Part shown: positions 23,689 to 27,735 of the stretch, piece by piece
Numbering within the stretch: the stretch's first letter is position 1
How the letters are laid out: the number at the start of each line of letters is the position of its first letter
Virus record (IMG/VR): IMGVR_UViG_3300017763_002583
Span: 1-27,735 of that record
Direction: 5' to 3' (one strand)
DNA from: a virus
DNA: 27,735 nt
Made by a program: the position numbers and the translations under genes
Notes under the pieces: model-generated
Databases searched by the model: none
The model's input: only the letters and a program-made list of their open reading frames with translations
Told to the model about the DNA's origin: nothing

Positions 23689-24416
23689 TGGGTAGATTTA
23701 CTAGACAGATCACAGCTTCTATAAGTGCTGAAAATAATAAGAATGATATGACAGTTATTATATTATCTGCGGGGGTTGGAAGTAGAATAAAATCAAATGA
23801 ACCACGAAGCTTGATAAAGATAGGATCTAAATCGTTAATAGAGCATCAAATTGATATTATCAATAGTAATATAAACAATCAGGAAATAGTGGGTGTTTTT
23901 GGATACAATATAGAAAAGATAATTAAAAAAATATCCGGTAAATTAAGAGTGGTAGAAAACCAAATATATCATGAAACAAATAATTCAGAAAGTCTTAGAT
24001 TAGCGGTAAATAATACCAACAAAAGAAACATATTATTTTTTCATGGAGATCTATATTTTAATGAAAAGGTTTTTTCAAATCTAAATTACAAAAAGTCGTT
24101 TCTACTGGTAGATAATAAAGATATGATGAAGCCAAAAGAAATAGGGGTGACGATACAAAATAATAAAGCTACAGTATTGTCCTACGGACTTCCTACTAAG
24201 TGGTGTCAAATAGCATTTGTTACTGGTAAAGAGTTAAAAATGCTAAGAAGTATATTACAGAAACTTCACGGAAGTCAAAAGAAACTTCTATCATTTGAAA
24301 TAATAAATAAGATGATTTCTATGGGTGCTAATTTTGAATGCTACGAACCAAAAGACATGTCGATAATAGAGATAGATTGTATAAAGGATTTAAAGAATGA
24401 AAATTTTAATTTCTAG
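23688..24416 (+). CDS. Sugar or choline-phosphate nucleotidyltransferase-like protein
   Basis: A 242-residue nucleotidyltransferase-like protein. Residues 21-50 hold the NTP-binding pattern VIILSAGVGSRI followed by K-I-G-S-K-S-L-I-EHQI, and a later FFHGDLYF supplies a metal-site aspartate, as in LicC-type cytidylyltransferases and NDP-sugar pyrophosphorylases. It would activate a sugar or phospho-headgroup for the transferases nearby. The GTG at 23688 (TAGTG overlap) adds 20 residues before the domain; ATG 23748 is the alternative start. The gene is distinctly A+T-rich: by hand count 45 of 180 bases at 23881-24060 are G or C, against 23 of 60 at 23281-23340 and 30 of 60 at 24601-24660. This suggests separate origin. 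Confidence 0.72.
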   Translation: MGRFTRQITASISAENNKNDMTVIILSAGVGSRIKSNEPRSLIKIGSKSLIEHQIDIINSNINNQEIVGVFGYNIEKIIKKISGKLRVVENQIYHETNNSESLRLAVNNTNKRNILFFHGDLYFNEKVFSNLNYKKSFLLVDNKDMMKPKEIGVTIQNNKATVLSYGLPTKWCQIAFVTGKELKMLRSILQKLHGSQKKLLSFEIINKMISMGANFECYEPKDMSIIEIDCIKDLKNENFNF

Positions 24417-25449
24417 TGATGGCGGTCACGCTCACTATTTTCAAAGAATGGCTTGGGCTAATGCCTTTTTAGCCACGGGACATCAAGTTATGCTGTGGGA
24501 CTGCAAAACAGTTCCGGCGTTTGATATATTTGACACTTTTGAGCCAGACTTGTTTTTAGGTCAATCCTACAACCTAGACGAAGCTTTAATAAAATGTATA
24601 TATGAAAGGCCACACCTAAAGGTTGGTCTACGTGCTGGTGACTGGGGCGACCAAGAAAAAGAAGTAGACAAATCAAAATACAATATTTTGTTCTGCTCTA
24701 AGAAGGAAAAAGAATTACTTAAAAAACTGAAAGACGAAACAGGAAAACCAGACTTTGTACATATTCATTATAATGATGCCGACATTAAAAGAACTCATAA
24801 CTATTTTGAAACCATCGGAATCAAGCCTGTATCGTTGATGATGTGTGCGGATACAGCAGTCTACAGCGGCGCTCAGGTCGATCCAAAGCTAACGTGTGAT
24901 ATTGGCTTTGTGGGTGGCTACTGGCCTTACAAGGGGCAGGTAATTGACCGCTACCTCACTCCACTATTAAATCCGCTTGATCGTTACAGCGTAAAAATAT
25001 TTGGTAATCAAGTATGGGGTGTAAATCAGTATTGCGGGCTTATAGACGATCACGATGTAAAGAATTTGTTTGTTTCTGCGAAGATATGTCCAAATTTAAG
25101 CGAGCCTCATGCTCAGGTATATGGTATAGATGTAAATGAAAGAATATTTAAGATTCTGTATGCGGGCGGCTTCTGTATTAGTGATAATGTAGAAGCATAC
25201 AAAATGTTTGGTGACGGTATTGTAATTGCAGATTCTCCAGATGATTTTAGAGAAAAGATTGAATACTATGCAAACACTGATGAAGGAACGATAGATAGAT
25301 CTTTTATTATTAAAAAGGGTCAAGATTTTGTTACCGAAAACCATACAGGATTTCACAGAATCGCAACAATCATGAAAGAGTTTGGATATGAAGATTTGTC
25401 TTTTGGTATTTTGAAAGCTTATAAGGATTCGCTAAATGAGCAAAAGTAA
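24397..25449 (+). CDS. CgeB-like glycosyltransferase (GT-B)
   Basis: A 350-residue protein of the CgeB/glycosyltransferase-1-like group. The N-terminal Rossmann domain begins KILISSDGGHAHYFQRMAW. The second half has DIGFVGGYWPYKGQ, then NLFVSAKICPNLSEPHAQ and the family's nucleotide-sugar block VNERIFKILYAGGFCISDN, followed by EYYANTDEGT. These are the landmarks of CgeB-type enzymes, which were named for spore-crust genes but are widespread in phage and capsule loci. The ATG overlaps the preceding gene by 20 bases, with AAAGGA upstream, and the end overlaps fcl by 14. Sugar specificity is unknown. Confidence 0.78.
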   Translation: MKILISSDGGHAHYFQRMAWANAFLATGHQVMLWDCKTVPAFDIFDTFEPDLFLGQSYNLDEALIKCIYERPHLKVGLRAGDWGDQEKEVDKSKYNILFCSKKEKELLKKLKDETGKPDFVHIHYNDADIKRTHNYFETIGIKPVSLMMCADTAVYSGAQVDPKLTCDIGFVGGYWPYKGQVIDRYLTPLLNPLDRYSVKIFGNQVWGVNQYCGLIDDHDVKNLFVSAKICPNLSEPHAQVYGIDVNERIFKILYAGGFCISDNVEAYKMFGDGIVIADSPDDFREKIEYYANTDEGTIDRSFIIKKGQDFVTENHTGFHRIATIMKEFGYEDLSFGILKAYKDSLNEQK

Positions 25450-26401
25450 GGTTATTATTACAGGTGGCAGCGGCTTTCTTGGTAAGGCTGTAAACAAGAC
25501 ATTGAAAGACAATTTGTTTTATGATGTGGTATCTCTAAAGGGCAAAAGAGACTACGATTTAACAAATCAAAAACAAGTTGACTATCTATACAAAGAGCAT
25601 GAACCAGATGTAATTGTACACCTAGCCGCTAGAGTTGGCGGTATTGGTGCAAACAAAAATAATCCGGGCTTGTTTATGTATGAAAACTTAGTTATGGGCA
25701 TGAATCTCATAGAAACAGCCAGAAAGTACGGTAAGCTTCAAAAGTTTGTAATGGTCGGCACTGTCTGTGCTTATCCTAAATTTACGCCCGTCCCTTTCAA
25801 AGAAGACAATATTTGGAACGGCTATCCAGAAGAAACTAACGCGCCCTACGGAGTTGCTAAGAAAGCTTTGATGGAGATGCTGATCGCGTACAATGCTCAA
25901 TACGGACTTAATTGTACAAATCTCATTCCTGTAAACATGTACGGACCTAATGATAATTTTGACCCTGCTATTAGCCACGTTATACCAGCCATCATATTAA
26001 AGATTGATAGAGCTATTGACAGTGGTGCTACAAAGGTTAATTTATGGGGGACGGGAGAAGCTAGTAGAGAGTTTCTTTATGTGGATGATTGTGCGGCGGC
26101 CATAAGAAAAGCGGTAGAGATAGATACAACGCCACACCCAATAAATGTTGGGACAGGTCAAGAGTGTAGTATTTCTATACTGGCGCACAAAATAGCTGAT
26201 ATGATGAACTTTAGGGGCGATATTGTCTTTAATTCTAATGGCATGGATGGTCAACCAAGAAGGTGTTTAGATACGTCTAGGGCAGTAAAGGTGCTGGGGT
26301 TTGAGGCTAAGACGGGACTAGATAGAGGGCTACACGATACAGTAAGCTGGTACTACAAAAACAAGGAAAAGTTTGTTGATTACTTCCATCATATTCAGTA
26401 A
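25436..26401 (+). CDS. fcl: GDP-L-fucose synthase (epimerase/reductase)
   Basis: Converts GDP-4-keto-6-deoxy-mannose to GDP-L-fucose with NADPH. It is a short-chain dehydrogenase: the cofactor motif is GGSGFLG (residues 10-16), and the active site has T109-V-C111 in GTVCAYP and Y138-x3-K142 in APYGVAKK. The E. coli enzyme has serine in place of the T/V position; the GTVCAYP form occurs in other bacterial members, so activity is expected. The NMYGPNDNFDP, SHVIPA and REFLYVDD blocks are also typical. At 321 residues the length is normal. GDP-mannose 4,6-dehydratase (gmd), the previous pathway step, is not in the window and may lie downstream or come from the host. Confidence 0.92.
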   Translation: MSKSKVIITGGSGFLGKAVNKTLKDNLFYDVVSLKGKRDYDLTNQKQVDYLYKEHEPDVIVHLAARVGGIGANKNNPGLFMYENLVMGMNLIETARKYGKLQKFVMVGTVCAYPKFTPVPFKEDNIWNGYPEETNAPYGVAKKALMEMLIAYNAQYGLNCTNLIPVNMYGPNDNFDPAISHVIPAIILKIDRAIDSGATKVNLWGTGEASREFLYVDDCAAAIRKAVEIDTTPHPINVGTGQECSISILAHKIADMMNFRGDIVFNSNGMDGQPRRCLDTSRAVKVLGFEAKTGLDRGLHDTVSWYYKNKEKFVDYFHHIQ

Positions 26402-27215
26402 AGATAGACCGCTTCAGTTAGACCTATGCCTTAACGGTATAAAGAAAAACTTTAAAGATTCTAGTCAAAATATTGTTATACATAAAAATTCAGAACAATT
26501 TGATAAATCTCATCAAGCCCTACAAAAAGAACATCAAGATGTAGAGTTTTGGCAGCAGTCAGGCTCGTTATTTAAAGATGTATTACACGCTATAGTTGGC
26601 GCTAAAAATAATTTTATATGTTTCTTTACAGATGACGATATATTTTATAGAGAATTTAGCTGTAACGACTATGGTTTTTTAAATGATGAGCATTTAAGCT
26701 GCTTATCACTAAGAATGGGTTTGAATATATCAGAAAGATCTCACGAAGGACAAACTGCGTCTGATGTCTGCAACAAAGCTTGGAAAACTCAAAACGGCAT
26801 GGTAGCTTGGCCTAAAACTTTTCATGGATACGGATCTTACTGGTCTTATGATTTGTCTGTAGATGGACATGTTTACAGAAAGTCTTCGATATTAGATATG
26901 ATAGATGAACTTTGTTTCATACAGCCTAGATATAACTGGGGGAATACTCCAAACGTTTTAGAAAGTGCAATACAAAGATTTTGGGCGATTGGACCAAATT
27001 TTATGATAGCTCCACCCCATAGCGTTGTAGTGAACAGCCCCAATAATAGAGTGCAAAAAACACACGAAAATAAATCTGGAGAAGTACATGATTATAGTTC
27101 AGAGTTTTTGCTTGACAAGTATGAGTCTGGCAGTAGAATTGATCTAGAAAGTTTAGACTTTTCTGAAATAAAGTGTCCCCACACAGAAATTGACATATTA
27201 AAAGGACTAAAATGA
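26373..27215 (+). CDS. GT-A-like glycosyltransferase, TTG start
   Basis: A 280-residue putative glycosyltransferase. It opens directly with a nucleotide-binding strand, ITSIIFSKDRPLQLDLCL, and has a DxD-type metal motif in ICFFTDDDIFY near residue 90. Later landmarks are LRMGLN, a GYGSYWSYDLSVDGHVYR block and NVLESAIQRFW. No ATG is available at the 5' end: TTG at 26373 or 26376, with AAGGA at 26363-26367, must be the start, because the first strand begins there. It overlaps fcl by 29 bases and the next gene by 4. The overall family is not one I can name exactly. Confidence 0.72.
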   Translation: MLITSIIFSKDRPLQLDLCLNGIKKNFKDSSQNIVIHKNSEQFDKSHQALQKEHQDVEFWQQSGSLFKDVLHAIVGAKNNFICFFTDDDIFYREFSCNDYGFLNDEHLSCLSLRMGLNISERSHEGQTASDVCNKAWKTQNGMVAWPKTFHGYGSYWSYDLSVDGHVYRKSSILDMIDELCFIQPRYNWGNTPNVLESAIQRFWAIGPNFMIAPPHSVVVNSPNNRVQKTHENKSGEVHDYSSEFLLDKYESGSRIDLESLDFSEIKCPHTEIDILKGLK

Positions 27216-27735
27216 TATTTGATCTAAGTGCTATTGAGCAGCATACAGGTGTAAAAATTACAGGCGCAATTCATGTAGGTGCTTTTCTGGGTGAAGAGCT
27301 ATCGCAATATAGAGGCTTAGGGTTAACGAATACAATATTGTTTGAACCTCAAAAGAAACTTTTCGATATTGTAAATTCTAAGTGTATCATTAAAGAAAAA
27401 GTCTTTAATGTAGCACTAGGGTCAGAAGAAGATGTGGTAGGTATGTTCATCTCGGATAGAGAAGGCGGCGTATCTAATGGGGCCGGAGCTTCTAGTTCTA
27501 TTCTAGCTCCTAAAAAGCATCTTACAGAACATCCAGAAGTTACATTTCCGTCTAAAGAGTCTATCAATGTAAAAAGATTTGATAAATTCGTAGAAGAAAA
27601 CCAACTAGATGTAAGCGAACACAACTTATTAAACGTAGACGTTCAGGGTTATGAGCTAGAGGTTCTTAAAGGTATGGGCGACAAGATTAACAACATACAG
27701 CTTGTCATAGCGGAAGTAAATAGAGATGAAGTGTA
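27212..27735 (+). CDS. FkbM-family methyltransferase, 3' truncated
   Basis: The first 174 residues of a SAM-dependent methyltransferase; the frame runs off the right edge. It begins IFDLSAIEQHTGVKITGAIHV, then HVGAFLGEEL (SAM-binding strand and turn), ILFEPQKKLF (the acidic residue that follows the second strand), NVALGSEED, and NLLNVDVQGYELEVLKGM, the FkbM hallmark. Such enzymes O-methylate sugars or glycan ends in many surface loci, which suits its place at the end of this sugar cluster. It begins at an ATGA overlap with the preceding gene. Confidence 0.88.
   Translation, partial: MIFDLSAIEQHTGVKITGAIHVGAFLGEELSQYRGLGLTNTILFEPQKKLFDIVNSKCIIKEKVFNVALGSEEDVVGMFISDREGGVSNGAGASSSILAPKKHLTEHPEVTFPSKESINVKRFDKFVEENQLDVSEHNLLNVDVQGYELEVLKGMGDKINNIQLVIAEVNRDEV

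Noticed and set aside
27349-27624. Minus-strand open frame near the right edge
   Set aside because: It lies opposite the FkbM methyltransferase frame, which starts at a coupled ATG and shows the family hallmarks.
1-27735. Frequent CTAG tetranucleotides as a host or modification signal
   Set aside because: CTAG looks common by eye, but I did not count it against expectation, and the A+T-rich leucine and arginine codon use (CTA, AGA) alone could produce it.

Overview
The window is a contiguous piece of a tailed bacteriophage genome (Caudoviricetes), most likely from an aquatic or marine phage with a medium to large genome. The evidence is the gene set: class II ribonucleotide reductase, dUTPase, PhoH, a phage-type RecA, DnaB helicase, a primase with a Toprim domain, a T4 gp1-like deoxynucleotide kinase, a bacterial-type (family C) replicative polymerase, and many sugar-transfer genes. 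All genes lie on the plus strand. Almost every stop overlaps or touches the next start (ATGA, TAATG, or overlaps of 8 to 62 bases). The only intergenic gap above about 15 bases is 4184-4242. No tRNA, rRNA, insertion sequence, CRISPR array or terminator was seen. The host cannot be named from the sequence.

Layout. (1) Positions 2-4183 hold the 3' part of a class II ribonucleotide reductase, dUTPase, a 472-residue protein that resembles tail-tube or other virion proteins, and PhoH. (2) Positions 4202-6393 begin with a possible translation-control hairpin and hold a block of small proteins: an FmdB-like zinc ribbon, a probable helix-turn-helix protein and four unknowns. (3) Positions 6371-13051 are the recombination and replication module: RecA/UvsX, a PD-(D/E)xK-like nuclease, a helical protein in a UvsY-like position, a zinc-ribbon protein, DnaB, primase, dNMP kinase and a RecB/Cas4-like nuclease with four candidate Fe-S cysteines. 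(4) Positions 13051-13965 hold an isolated exostosin-like glycosyltransferase. (5) Positions 13940-17951 hold a DNA polymerase III alpha subunit encoded in two pieces, with a 72-residue unknown and a DEDDh exonuclease gene between the halves. (6) Positions 17948-27735 hold a glycan locus: three GT4-type glycosyltransferases (one with a zinc ribbon inside its catalytic domain), a methyltransferase-like remnant, a cysteine-rich possible glycosyltransferase, a GT2 enzyme, an AT-rich nucleotidyltransferase gene, a CgeB-like glycosyltransferase, GDP-L-fucose synthase, a further GT-A-like enzyme and the start of an FkbM methyltransferase.

How they work together. Ribonucleotide reductase, dUTPase and dNMP kinase would supply dNTPs. 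Primase, DnaB, the two-piece polymerase and the exonuclease would form the replication core. RecA, its putative mediator and the two nucleases would serve recombination-dependent replication and repair. The sugar genes would make an activated sugar (GDP-fucose is the clearest) and decorate either the virion or the host surface. The most notable observation is the split polymerase with the exonuclease gene between its halves: the break is not the cyanobacterial split-intein site, all three predicted catalytic aspartates are on the N-terminal piece, and no intein is visible.
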